Origin: Firmicutes bacterium UBA4881
GTDB lineage: Bacteria > Bacillota > DTU065
Assembly (NCBI GenBank): GCA_002399235.1
Contig: DHDH01000001.1
Span: 84,517-148,516, forward strand
Length of the DNA stretch: 64,000 nucleotides
Direction of reading: 5' to 3'
A model generated the notes under the pieces. It was not told the origin of the DNA. It was given only the letters and a program-made list of their open reading frames with translations, and made no database searches. Position 1 is the stretch's first letter; every line of letters begins with the position of its first letter. The position numbers and the translations under genes are program-made. Positions 41,305-49,676 of the stretch are shown in pieces.

Positions 41305-44094
41305 CTAAACTTGCCGGGGAGCACCCAGATAAGTTAAGTCGTTAAGAAGCAAGTTAGAAGCACGCTCCTTGTCTATTGTTCCAGACACTAAAGCTATACC
41401 ACCTTCTCTGATAGGTAATTGTTTACCACGAGGGAAGTAGGTGACATCCACTTGGCCGGTCTCATCTTCCATAACGAAAAAGACTACGGGGTTACCACTT
41501 TTTGTGGGTGGTCGGTGAGGTCTTAGGATTTGTCCGGCAAAGAGGATCGAGCCTGGGCTTTTTAAAGCTTTTTCTGCGGTAAGAGTAGCGGCAGGTAGTT
41601 GAGAACGATAAAACTGCATAGCATGAGCGGTAGGTGAGAGACTTAGGACCATCATTTCACGGAGAAAACGCTCCCAGGGAGTGAAATCACCAGGGATAGA
41701 TTTTGTTCCCCAAAGTTCCCACAACAAGCTCCGACGACTAGAAGAAAAGCTATCTAGGGCACCTGCTAAAACTAAAGGACGTAGTTGAGCAGGTGATATA
41801 AAATCTAATTCAGCAAGAGAATGAAATGGTCTTTTTTGGCTAATTGCTTTCAGGACAGGATCATGAAGGCCCTTAATAAGATTCAGTCCTAGGCATAGTT
41901 CGCCATTTTTCCCCATAGTAGCAAGTGGTGATAAATTAATATTTAGAGGGATAACCTTTACGCCACAACGCTTAGCTTCCCATAGCACCGATTGCGGAGG
42001 ATAATAGCCAAGTGGCTGATTATTAAGCAGGGCGCCAAAGAATTCAGCAGGATAGTGACAGCGTAGGTAGGCTGTTTTGTAGGCTGTTTGAGCAAAGGAG
42101 GCTGAATGGGCTTCACATAGACCATAACCGGCAAAACTTTGTAAGAGATCAAAAACAGCTTCAGCAGTTTCAGAAGAGGTACCTCTGTCGAGAGCTCTTG
42201 CTAAAAAGAGATCTCGGAATTCTTTTAACTCAACTTCACGTTTCTTTTGTGTCAAGGCTTTGCGCAACCGATCAGACTCTCCGGGCGTAAAGCCACCAAG
42301 AGCAGTAGCAATCTGGATGACCTGTTCTTGAAAGACAATTAGCCCATGGGTTTTCTCTAGATACGGTTTTAATTCTTCGTCTAGATAAGTTATTTTTTCT
42401 TCCTTACGTTGACGTTTAATAAAAGGTTCAACCATATTGCCTTTAATAGGGCCGGGACGGATTAAGGCTACACTAGAGACAATATCGCTAAAGTTTTGGG
42501 GTTTGATTCGTTGTTGTAAACTTCTTTGTGCAGGGCTCTCTATTTGGAATACACCGAGTGTTTTTCCAGAGGAGATCATCTCGTAAGTAGCCTTGTCGTC
42601 AGCTTTAACAGGTAAGTCCATCTCAGCTAAGGCGCCTAAGGTTCGCAAAGATAAAAGGTCTAGTTTTACTAAACCAACCTCTTCCACATCATCTTTATCT
42701 AAGGATATGATAGTTCTACCGGTAACTGCCTTAATAAGGGGTACGTGAGAAGAGAGGGATTTAGAAGAGATAACTAGCCCACTCGAGTGGGTAGCGATAT
42801 GTCGAGGTAGACCATAAAAACTCTCAATAAAACTAGGTATAAGTTTATCAGGAAGGCCAATGCGAAGAAGATCGTTTTTAGCCATATCTTCTCTGTAACA
42901 GTGAAAACTACATATACCAGCTACAAATTCATGGCCATATTTGTGTTCTAGATAATCCCAGAGTTCGTTGCGTTTTTGCCAATCAAAATCGATATCAATA
43001 TCAGGTTGCTGACTACGTTCGATACTAAGAAAACGTTCAAAGACTAAATTATGAGCTACAGGATCGACTTGAGTCAGATCTAAGCAATAGCTAACTAAAG
43101 AACCAGCAGCAGAACCACGGCCTTGATAGCAGATCTGCCGTTTTTTAGCCACCGACACTAGATCATAGACAATAAGAAAATAACCAGAATAGCCTAGAGT
43201 TGCGATAACCTGCAATTCATGTTGTAGACGAGCAGGAGCTTGTTTATTAGTGGGGGAATACTTTCTGGCTAAACCTTGCCAGGCAATACTGGCTAATTTT
43301 TCATCGGCATCAGGCCAAACAGGTAGTAGGTTAGGTGGTCGTAGAGGTTCTACTTCACACATTTCTGCCAGAGCATAAGCTCCTTCTAAGGCTTTAGGGA
43401 AAGAACCAAAGCGTTCTTTGAGTTCTGATTCTGTGCAGAGATAACTAGCATTGTTAAAGGATCTTTCTGGATTAACATCATTTAGTTTAATACCTAATCG
43501 AACACAGCTTAAAGCGTCGTGAACGGGGAATTTTTCCGGGTAGGCATAATGCACATCCACAGTAGCAACAGTAGGTAGAGAGAGTCTAGTCGCTATCTCT
43601 GTAAGGGCTGAGAAAATCTCTATAGTACGAGGTAGTTGGTCATGACTTAGTTCAAGAAAAAAGCGCCCGGGCCAAAAGCGAGCCCAAACTTGGGCCTGCT
43701 CTAAAGCTTCTCTATAGCGTTTTTGCAGTATTAATCTTTGTAAACGCCCATTACGACAACCAGAGAGGATAAAAATGCCATCACCGGTGGGCAGATTATT
43801 ATCCCCTTTGTGGGTTGAATTGAGGTAACGACAGATTTTTTCGTACCCCAGATAATTTTCGGCTAAAACAGTTAGGTGGCTACCATCAAATAAAGTAAAC
43901 TCACAGCCTATAATAGGTTTAATACCAGCCTCTAGAGCTAAACGTTGGAACTCCCAAACCCCTGAGACATTGTTATGATCAGTTAGAGCCATAGCCTTAT
44001 AACCAAGTTCACTACCTCGAGTAATTAACTCGCGAGGGAGACTAGCACCATCTAAAAGCGAGTACGCGGAATGGGTGTGTAAAGAAACTGTCAT
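41305..44094 (-). CDS. DNA polymerase III alpha subunit, DnaE2/ImuC type (error-prone)
   Basis: 929 residues. The N-terminal PHP domain begins SLHTHSAYSLLDGAS; the polymerase active site is QPDIDIDFDWQKR (about residue 357). The finger region is RPGPIKGNMVEPFIKRQRK, and a helix-hairpin-helix and an OB fold (ILFAGQILRPHRPP..., about 845-895) end it. It is shorter than replicative DnaE (about 1100) or DnaE3. The long form with HTHSAYSLLDGAS and its linkage to an ImuB-like gene points to the mutasome polymerase ImuC, which makes translesion mutations in SOS. ATG 44094. The chromosomal dnaE/polC are presumably elsewhere. Confidence 0.85.
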   Translation of the reverse strand: MTVSLHTHSAYSLLDGASLPRELITRGSELGYKAMALTDHNNVSGVWEFQRLALEAGIKPIIGCEFTLFDGSHLTVLAENYLGYEKICRYLNSTHKGDNNLPTGDGIFILSGCRNGRLQRLILQKRYREALEQAQVWARFWPGRFFLELSHDQLPRTIEIFSALTEIATRLSLPTVATVDVHYAYPEKFPVHDALSCVRLGIKLNDVNPERSFNNASYLCTESELKERFGSFPKALEGAYALAEMCEVEPLRPPNLLPVWPDADEKLASIAWQGLARKYSPTNKQAPARLQHELQVIATLGYSGYFLIVYDLVSVAKKRQICYQGRGSAAGSLVSYCLDLTQVDPVAHNLVFERFLSIERSQQPDIDIDFDWQKRNELWDYLEHKYGHEFVAGICSFHCYREDMAKNDLLRIGLPDKLIPSFIESFYGLPRHIATHSSGLVISSKSLSSHVPLIKAVTGRTIISLDKDDVEEVGLVKLDLLSLRTLGALAEMDLPVKADDKATYEMISSGKTLGVFQIESPAQRSLQQRIKPQNFSDIVSSVALIRPGPIKGNMVEPFIKRQRKEEKITYLDEELKPYLEKTHGLIVFQEQVIQIATALGGFTPGESDRLRKALTQKKREVELKEFRDLFLARALDRGTSSETAEAVFDLLQSFAGYGLCEAHSASFAQTAYKTAYLRCHYPAEFFGALLNNQPLGYYPPQSVLWEAKRCGVKVIPLNINLSPLATMGKNGELCLGLNLIKGLHDPVLKAISQKRPFHSLAELDFISPAQLRPLVLAGALDSFSSSRRSLLWELWGTKSIPGDFTPWERFLREMMVLSLSPTAHAMQFYRSQLPAATLTAEKALKSPGSILFAGQILRPHRPPTKSGNPVVFFVMEDETGQVDVTYFPRGKQLPIREGGIALVSGTIDKERASNLLLNDLTYLGAPRQV

Positions 44095-44118
44095 AGCATT
44101 TTCTGTGTTTTTCCCTCC

Positions 44119-44364
44119 TTAGTCAAAACTTTGATAGAGAAGGGTTTCACCCTGGGGAGTAATAGCAATTTCAAAGAGTCCTTGTGGTTTGGTGGCTACA
44201 AGCACAAACTCCAACATGGGCTCGCCTAACCACCAAGCACCACTTTCCAACCAGCGGTCAAGTTTCTTACAGATAGTATACTCGACCCCATGAAAGACAA
44301 AACTATCCTGCTCAATTGTTATGGGTAATTGCCAAATATGGGTCAAATTCAAACCCCCAAACAA
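44119..44364 (-). CDS. Small protein resembling the C-terminal tail of ImuB (DUF6504-like)
   Basis: 81 residues. The core FHGVEYTICKKLDRWLESG followed by AWWLGEP and a run of beta strands recalls the WW/RDYY tail found at the end of ImuB proteins or as a separate DUF6504-type ORF in actinobacterial mutasomes. It overlaps the preceding ImuB-like gene by 53 bases in another frame and lies 24 bases before the dnaE2 gene. Either a normally coupled gene or the C-terminal part separated by a frameshift. Identification is moderate. Confidence 0.5.
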   Translation of the reverse strand: MFGGLNLTHIWQLPITIEQDSFVFHGVEYTICKKLDRWLESGAWWLGEPMLEFVLVATKPQGLFEIAITPQGETLLYQSFD

Positions 44365-45154
44365 AGTTAGCTTGCCGAACTAGCTCTCGGCGGTTAGGAG
44401 TCAGGCCTAGTTTTAAACCACTTTCTTGGGCTAAAAGACTATAAAGAGCCTGAGGTAGATTAAAGTCAAAAAGATTACCTTGTTTGACAGGGGGTGAATC
44501 CCAGCTAATAACGACGAGTGTTTGCCAAGGCCAAAGACTTTTAAGCGCTCTTAGCAAAGAGTGCTTGCCAAATTTCTCTGGCCTAAAGTCAAGGCTTTTT
44601 TCTTCGGTTAAAAACCACAACTGAGCTATCTTGGCTGGTAATTGTTGTTGTAATTTAGCAAAAGTCTTTTCCAAAGATTCACTAGAAAAACGGCCTTCCC
44701 AAAAAGGGGGAGTGGCATTAATTGTTTCACTATACTCGCCACGACAATAAGAGAAGATCTTTTCCCCTAACTCCCCTAGTCTAAGTCTTAAGGCCTCAAG
44801 GGGAATTTGTTGTAAAGAACCTATGGTTTTAAAGCCCGCTTGAAAAAATTCTGTCAAAAGTGGCGGGGGAACTGGCCAAAGACAATCGACTGGCAATTTG
44901 AAAAAAGCTTCGTTATTTTTTAACCAAAAAAGACCGGAACGTGCCTGATAGATAGCGATCGCTTTAGCGATTAATAGATTGTCTGCGACAGCTAGGCAAC
45001 TATTGAACTGTTTGCCCCATTCTAGAAGTTCTTCTTTGCTAGTGGGTCCAAGCTCAAGAGCATAGCCCTTAGATTCTTCCCTAAATCGTGGTGTCTTACA
45101 ATAGACTAGGTAACGTTTTTCGAGACTAGGGGTTGAAAGAAGGTAAGCAAACAT
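44312..45154 (-). CDS. ImuB-like truncated Y-family polymerase protein
   Basis: 280 residues. FNSCLAVADNLLIAKAIAIY (about 49-68) matches the ImuB stretch after the polymerase core (in others GxADNxLxAKAxA). Helix-hairpin-helix-like FQAGFKTIGSLQQIPLEALR (about 105-124) and little-finger residues follow. The N-terminal region with the catalytic acids of Y-family enzymes is missing: translation starts at the ATG, and an in-frame TAA lies 36 bases before it. It is therefore non-catalytic, consistent with ImuB's role as an adaptor between the clamp and ImuC. It ends in NFVWGFEFDPYLAITHNN; I cannot see a clamp-binding motif with confidence. Confidence 0.7.
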   Translation of the reverse strand: MFAYLLSTPSLEKRYLVYCKTPRFREESKGYALELGPTSKEELLEWGKQFNSCLAVADNLLIAKAIAIYQARSGLFWLKNNEAFFKLPVDCLWPVPPPLLTEFFQAGFKTIGSLQQIPLEALRLRLGELGEKIFSYCRGEYSETINATPPFWEGRFSSESLEKTFAKLQQQLPAKIAQLWFLTEEKSLDFRPEKFGKHSLLRALKSLWPWQTLVVISWDSPPVKQGNLFDFNLPQALYSLLAQESGLKLGLTPNRRELVRQANFVWGFEFDPYLAITHNN

Positions 45155-45342
45155 AAACTTACAAGTTAAACTACATCCAGGCCATGGGCTTTAGCTGAAT
45201 GCAGGATAACCTAGGCCTCCCTTCGTTTACAAAAATATAATTGAATCTTCGCGACCGAAGTCACGAGTTTTTTGGCTCAATATCATTAAACTTAATGCTT
45301 AGGTTATAGTTCTAAGTATGTGGACAAAAAATACTCACCCAC

Positions 45343-45356
45343 CGAACACATGTTCT
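45343..45356. promoter_or_regulatory. LexA (SOS) box
   Basis: CGAACACATGTTCT matches the Gram-positive LexA consensus CGAAC-N4-GTTCG in every core position (GAAC-ACAT-GTTC). It covers the predicted start site of the minus-strand promoter at 45363-45391. Confidence 0.8.
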
Positions 45357-45362
45357 ATATAG

Positions 45363-45391
45363 ATTATATGCTGTCACCTAATAAAGTTCAA
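45363..45391 (-). promoter_or_regulatory. Promoter of the mutasome operon
   Basis: On the minus strand TTGAAC (45391-45386) and perfect TATAAT (45368-45363), 17-base spacer, start near 45356, inside the LexA box. Confidence 0.75.
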
Positions 45392-45497
45392 CTCTTTCTA
45401 AGTGGTAAATATTGCTTTAAGGGTTGTTTTTAGGGGAAGGAAAGCAGAGCTTGTGCCAAGAATTAGAAAAACGAGCATACACTAGGAGGGGATTTAG

Positions 45498-46004
45498 ATG
45501 GCAAAGATAGCCATGGTAATTGCGAGAAAAGATTTTCGTGACGAGGAGTATCTTCACCCCAAGGAAGAGTTTATGCAAAATGGGCATGAAGTAATTACTG
45601 CATCATCGTGGACCAAGGAGTGCACGGGACGCTTTGGTGCAATAGTTAAACCAGATATTAATCTAGCCGAGTTATTGCCTGAGGACTTTGATGCTTTAGT
45701 GTTTGTCGGTGGTGGCGGAGCAAGTGAATATTTTGATTCTCCGATAGCCCAAGGTTTAGCACGTAAGGCGTATCGTGAAGGCAAAGTAGTTGCTGCTATA
45801 TGTATTGCACCTCTGATTTTGAGTAGATCAGGTCTTTTACAAGGTAAAAAAGCTACTGTCTATCCAGATGGCCAAGAAGAATTGGTTCGTGGTGGTGCGG
45901 TTTATACAGGTAATATTGTTGAGACAGATGGACGTATTATTACAGGCAACGGCCCGGCGGCAGCAAGAGATTTTGCCCAGGCTGTCATGGTGCAAATAAA
46001 GTAG
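45498..46004 (+). CDS. DJ-1/PfpI family protein
   Basis: 168 residues of the DJ-1/PfpI/YhbO group. GGGGASEYF (about 72-80) and the nucleophile elbow AAICIAPLILSRSG with Cys near residue 102 are in place; EYLHPKEEF supplies the partner acid region near residue 20. Members act as deglycases/chaperones or peptidases; which applies is not visible. AGGAGG ribosome site. One base later the CobW-like gene starts, so the two form a unit. The LexA box upstream might also touch it. Confidence 0.85.
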   Translation: MAKIAMVIARKDFRDEEYLHPKEEFMQNGHEVITASSWTKECTGRFGAIVKPDINLAELLPEDFDALVFVGGGGASEYFDSPIAQGLARKAYREGKVVAAICIAPLILSRSGLLQGKKATVYPDGQEELVRGGAVYTGNIVETDGRIITGNGPAAARDFAQAVMVQIK

Positions 46005-46005
46005 G

Positions 46006-46953
46006 ATGCATCTTGTTTTAATCACAGGTAGCATGGGATCAGGAAAAACTTTAGTACTAAAAGAACTTTTTCTTAAACTTTTAAATAAGTACAAAACAGT
46101 CTTAATGGTACATGAAGCTGGATGTATCGGTATGGATGCAGCTTTTTTAGCACAAAACAATATTCCTGCACTTAACTATTCTTATTGTAAGGTTGCAGAA
46201 GATCCAGGGCAGACATTTATGTACAACCTCGAGAATGCTAGACAAAAATTCAATCCAGATATTGTTTGTGTGGAAATAACTGGCAATGTAGCTACACCTG
46301 TAGTTATTAAAGAAGCTAAAAAGAGAGATTCCAACATACAGATACAAACTGTTATCTATGTTCTCGATGCTACCAATTTTTTAAGTGAATATAGGAAAAA
46401 AAGAGAGTTCATCCAACTGCAAATAACCTGGTCTGATTATGTAATTATCAATAAAGAAGAACGGTTAAATTTGCACCAGAAAGAATCAATTAGAAAAATA
46501 ATCAAGACCATTAATCCTGTTGCAACTGTTTTAGAGACTAGGTATGGGATATTAACACGGGATTTGTTAGCCAAAATCGCTATCGACCTTCAATCTCCAA
46601 AGGGGTCTATTATTTATAGTACAGAAAATAATCAACTGGAAACTAAAAAATCTCTTTGGACAAAAGGAACTGAAAACAAGATTCGCTGTGGCTTTTTATT
46701 TACCGAGGGATCAACAGATCCGAAAAAGATTACAAATTTCTTCTTACGGCATAAAGATAAGATTGTTAGGGCTAAAGGTAGATTTGTTACTGGTTATGGA
46801 TTGTGTTACCTGCAGCTTAACCAAGGTAGTGTTGATTATCAGATTTTTGGGGTAGAAAAATTTTTCCATAATAAGAATATAGCTTCTTTACTGGTTCCTG
46901 CGGACTTCCAGGCTGATCTAAAACTGGAATTTATGGACTGCTTTGAGCGTTAA
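46006..46953 (+). CDS. CobW/HypB-like P-loop GTPase
   Basis: 315 residues. Walker A GSMGSGKT at residues 8-15, the acidic VCVEITGNV (about 87) as Walker B region, and the base motif VIINKEE (about 146) indicate a G3E-type GTPase, the family of metal-insertion proteins such as CobW, HypB and UreG. The usual C-terminal CobW domain is weak. The metal-binding CXCC motif of COG0523 proteins is not present. Context (DJ-1 upstream, SpoIID gene downstream) gives no pathway; a link to the B12-dependent reductase nearby would be speculation. Confidence 0.65.
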   Translation: MHLVLITGSMGSGKTLVLKELFLKLLNKYKTVLMVHEAGCIGMDAAFLAQNNIPALNYSYCKVAEDPGQTFMYNLENARQKFNPDIVCVEITGNVATPVVIKEAKKRDSNIQIQTVIYVLDATNFLSEYRKKREFIQLQITWSDYVIINKEERLNLHQKESIRKIIKTINPVATVLETRYGILTRDLLAKIAIDLQSPKGSIIYSTENNQLETKKSLWTKGTENKIRCGFLFTEGSTDPKKITNFFLRHKDKIVRAKGRFVTGYGLCYLQLNQGSVDYQIFGVEKFFHNKNIASLLVPADFQADLKLEFMDCFER

Positions 46954-47031
46954 ATGAGGCTTAAAATGCTAAGAAAATGAATACAATGGCATTGTAGTAA
47001 ACCTCATTTGCAATAGGAAGGAGCAACTGTT

Positions 47032-48093
47032 TTGCATAGAAGGACCGGTCTAATAGCATCTATTTGGTTTCTGGTTACCATTCTATTTGTTAGTGGCCTG
47101 GTTTTTTCGGTGGGACCGAAAGAAGGAAAGGTGGCATCTAAAGAGCCAGCTCAAGTTATGATTAAGTTATATGTGTACGGGACAGGTCTTTTAGAGTTAG
47201 ATCTAGAGGAATATTTAGTAGGTGTCGTGGCTGCAGAACTTCCAGCTTCTTTTGGCATCGAAGCCCATAAAGCTCAGGCAGTAGCCGCACGTACTTACGT
47301 CGTAAAAAGGTTAGAAAAGATTAGAAAAAACGGTTCTCCTTATCCCGAGGGAGCAGATATAACAAATCTTCCCCAAGAAGGCCAAGCTTGGATTTCCGAG
47401 GCTGAGCGCTTAGAACGTTGGCAGTCTTCGTATTCTTATAACCAGAAAAAGATTCAAGAAGCGGTCCTAGCTACTAAAAGTCAAGTTTTGACCTATAACG
47501 GACAATTAATCGAAGCATTATATTGTTCTACAGCAGGCCCACATACAGAAGATGCCCAAGAGGTATTTCGCATTCAATTGCCTTATTTAAAAGCTCAACC
47601 TAATCCCTTTGATAGTCATTCGCCTCGTTATAAAGATGCCAAAACGTTTAGTATTGCCGAACTAGGGAAGTCTTTAGGTGTAAAACTCAAAGAGAAAGAA
47701 CTTCTTATGGCATTAAGGTCTCCTCAGGGACCGGAAGTAATACCAGTAGCTAGCTTACTAGACCCTTGGCTTAACCCTGATAAAGGAGCAAATTCTTTAA
47801 AAATAATAGCTCGTAACCGTTCAGGAAGGGTAAGTCAAGTTGCAGTAGGAGGGCGTATATTTTCAGGAACCGAGATACGTTCCAAACTAGGCCTAAGATC
47901 AACAAACTTTACCTATCAAATTAGTAGTGACGGGAAGAAAATAACCTTTTATACTACAGGGTATGGTCACGGTGTTGGGATGTCTCAATACGGAGCAGAC
48001 GGGATGGCTAATAAAGGTTATAACTACAAAGAAATATTAGCTTTTTATTATCCCGGTACAAATTTAGTTTCACTTGGCTTAAGAAGGGAATAA
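47032..48093 (+). CDS. SpoIID/LytB domain protein
   Basis: 353 residues: N-terminal membrane anchor (about 8-28), then the SpoIID domain. The lytic-transglycosylase region begins LEEYLVGVVAAELPASFGIEA (about 61-81, catalytic Glu) and ends YGHGVGMSQYGADGMANKG. SpoIID strips denuded glycans during engulfment in sporulation; LytB homologues act in vegetative wall remodelling, so the stage is not fixed. TTG start after AGGAAGGAGC. Monocistronic. Confidence 0.88.
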   Translation: MHRRTGLIASIWFLVTILFVSGLVFSVGPKEGKVASKEPAQVMIKLYVYGTGLLELDLEEYLVGVVAAELPASFGIEAHKAQAVAARTYVVKRLEKIRKNGSPYPEGADITNLPQEGQAWISEAERLERWQSSYSYNQKKIQEAVLATKSQVLTYNGQLIEALYCSTAGPHTEDAQEVFRIQLPYLKAQPNPFDSHSPRYKDAKTFSIAELGKSLGVKLKEKELLMALRSPQGPEVIPVASLLDPWLNPDKGANSLKIIARNRSGRVSQVAVGGRIFSGTEIRSKLGLRSTNFTYQISSDGKKITFYTTGYGHGVGMSQYGADGMANKGYNYKEILAFYYPGTNLVSLGLRRE

Positions 48094-48105
48094 TAAAGAT
48101 CTAAA

Positions 48106-48152
48106 GGAGTAGATGCACTAATGTTGAATTTTGTACGAAGAGCATCTACTCC
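48106..48152. promoter_or_regulatory. Inverted repeat upstream of nrdJ
   Basis: Perfect 11-base arms GGAGTAGATGC (48106-48116) and GCATCTACTCC (48142-48152), 25-base loop. Right arm ends 27 bases before nrdJ. No T run follows. It could end the SpoIID gene or regulate nrdJ. Confidence 0.5.
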
Positions 48153-48179
48153 ATACCAATTGGAAGGGGGAGGTTTTAT

Positions 48180-48410
48180 TTGGCTCTAAAACTAAGTAAA
48201 AATGCACAAACTGTTTTAGAAAAACGTTATCTGATGAAAAAAGATGGACAAGTAGTGGAGACCCCGGAGGACTTATTTAAACGTGTAGCAGCTAATATTG
48301 CAGAAGCAGACAAACTCTACGATGAGAATGCAGATGTGGAAGCTAAAGCTGCTAGGTTTTACGAAGTGATGACTGAATTGAAATTCTTACCTAATAGTCC
48401 CACTCTGATG
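48180..48410 (+). CDS. nrdJ: Ribonucleotide reductase, class II (exon 1 of 3)
   Basis: First 77 codons of the adenosylcobalamin-dependent ribonucleoside-diphosphate reductase. Start is the TTG at 48180 behind GGGGGAGG. The peptide ends PNSPTLM, the first half of the conserved motif PNSPTLMNAG; the second half NAGRELQ opens exon 2. If read on without splicing the frame stops after five codons inside the intron. Joined to exons 2 and 3 the enzyme has 77 + 198 + 472 = 747 residues, the normal size for this class. Confidence 0.93.
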
Positions 48411-49676
48411 GTGCGCCAAGATAGTTAGCAGGTAGCGCCGGGCAAGCCGGTACGAAACTCGGGACAGGTTTCGTTAGAGATCTGCTTACCCATTAGGGGA
48501 CAACAGCATGCACGATCTCTAGGTACCACAAGGCCAAAGCTGGATTGCTTGAACTCTAGTTCTACTGGATCAAGTGGGGATCTGCTAAGGCATCTGGCTG
48601 TAAAGAAGAGTATTCATCGATTCTTCTTTAGTCCCGAAGCCAGACAGGGTATCCTAAACTTAATAAGTTTTCGATACTAAAAGAACGAACGGAGAGCCTA
48701 AATGGTACAATTTATCTGACTAGCGAACTTGGGATAGGTTTTTGTCAAAAAACCTACGGAGCTCTCATAGTAGTCAAGGCGGTAACACCGTCCTAAAGGC
48801 GAAGGGGAGCAGGCCAGTTGGTAATAAAGAAGCGGAGGTATGCGTAATGCAAGATAGCCTCGTTGTCTTGAATTGCCTAGAAAAGAGTTCTGCAAACAAA
48901 GTTCTTCAGAGAGTCTATAGACAACTATTTAACTTAAATTTCTATGGAACAAAAGGTCAGGAGATTGTAGCAGCATTAAAAAAAGAAAGTTATCGTCAAC
49001 TACCTACTGCGCAATTAAACGAACTAAAAGCAGTAGTACAAAAGATTTTATCAGTTGTCTTTGCTGCTAAATTTGCTGAAACAGGTATTTATAAAGAGTT
49101 AAAAGGACAGTGTTTACCAGCTAGCTTAGTAGAAAAACCTGAAGAGATACTGGTAAAACGTATCGCTGATGGACGCTGGTGGCAGCTGTATAATTTTTTA
49201 CGTCCCTGGCGTATGTATCTGCCCCAAGAAAAGTTACTTATTTGGGACGAAAACTTTTATAGATGGCTACCAGATGATGGAACTATTTATAAGATAGATC
49301 TAGCAGGGTTTACTTGGCAACTAGGTAAGATAACACTGCAAAGCTCTTTTAAAACCACACTACTTAAACCATACCTGCGGTATGGGAAACCTTTACATCG
49401 AAGCGGTCTCCTTAACCTACCAGAAAAGGTAATTATTGCCACTTACAAGGCGGAAGAGTCTCGGTTTCGGCAGATTTTATCTGTTCTAACCGAACCTAAG
49501 AAAGAAGCTGAGATGCTCTATCTTTTACGGCAGAGTCTCTTAAAAACCTTAGCTTGTAAATATAGAACATCGACACGTGATATTGAAGAACGTTTTGAAC
49601 TTTTTTGACACTGGCTGGAGAGCCGTATGCTTCGAAAGATGCACGTGCGGTTCGGAGGGGGGGAAACCTACCCTAC
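48411..49676 (+). mobile_element. Group II intron 1 in nrdJ, encoding an RT-less maturase
   Basis: 1266 nt, starting GTGCGCC (group II 5' consensus GTGYG). Domain V is at 49620-49653: 34 nt, with the AGC triad, a GAAA tetraloop and the GCGGTTC end. Domain VI follows as GGG-GG-GAAA-CC-T-A-CCC, with the branch-point A bulged seven bases before the 3' end; the intron ends ...CCCTAC. Exons on each side join in phase 0 to the conserved RNR motif. The ORF (48847-49608) lies in domain IV. About 430 nt upstream of the ORF form domains I-III. Confidence 0.92.
48847..49608 (+). CDS. Group II intron maturase lacking the reverse-transcriptase core
   Basis: 253 residues, in frame throughout, with GGAGG eight bases before the ATG. 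VYRQLFNLNFY (23-33) is the domain 0 start of intron reverse transcriptases, and IVAALKKESYRQLPTA / VVQKILSVVFAAKFAETG (40-80) match the first finger blocks. Then come about 95 residues with no recognisable RT palm and no YADD catalytic motif. The thumb/X part is kept: GKPLHRSGLLN (180-190), VIIATYKAEESRF (195-207) and LLRQSLLKTLACKYRTST (226-243). The D and HNH endonuclease regions are absent. A typical full protein has about 400-600 residues. Expected role: help fold and splice this intron, not move it. The intron it lies in splits nrdJ. Confidence 0.8.
   Translation: MQDSLVVLNCLEKSSANKVLQRVYRQLFNLNFYGTKGQEIVAALKKESYRQLPTAQLNELKAVVQKILSVVFAAKFAETGIYKELKGQCLPASLVEKPEEILVKRIADGRWWQLYNFLRPWRMYLPQEKLLIWDENFYRWLPDDGTIYKIDLAGFTWQLGKITLQSSFKTTLLKPYLRYGKPLHRSGLLNLPEKVIIATYKAEESRFRQILSVLTEPKKEAEMLYLLRQSLLKTLACKYRTSTRDIEERFELF

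Larger units (their letters stand above)
45155..45497. other. 343-base divergent promoter region
   Basis: Contains the minus-strand promoter and LexA box of the mutasome operon. It also holds a leader of about 190 bases before the ImuB-like ATG that includes an unused GGGAGG site, and the upstream region of the DJ-1/PfpI gene on the plus strand. Confidence 0.6.
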
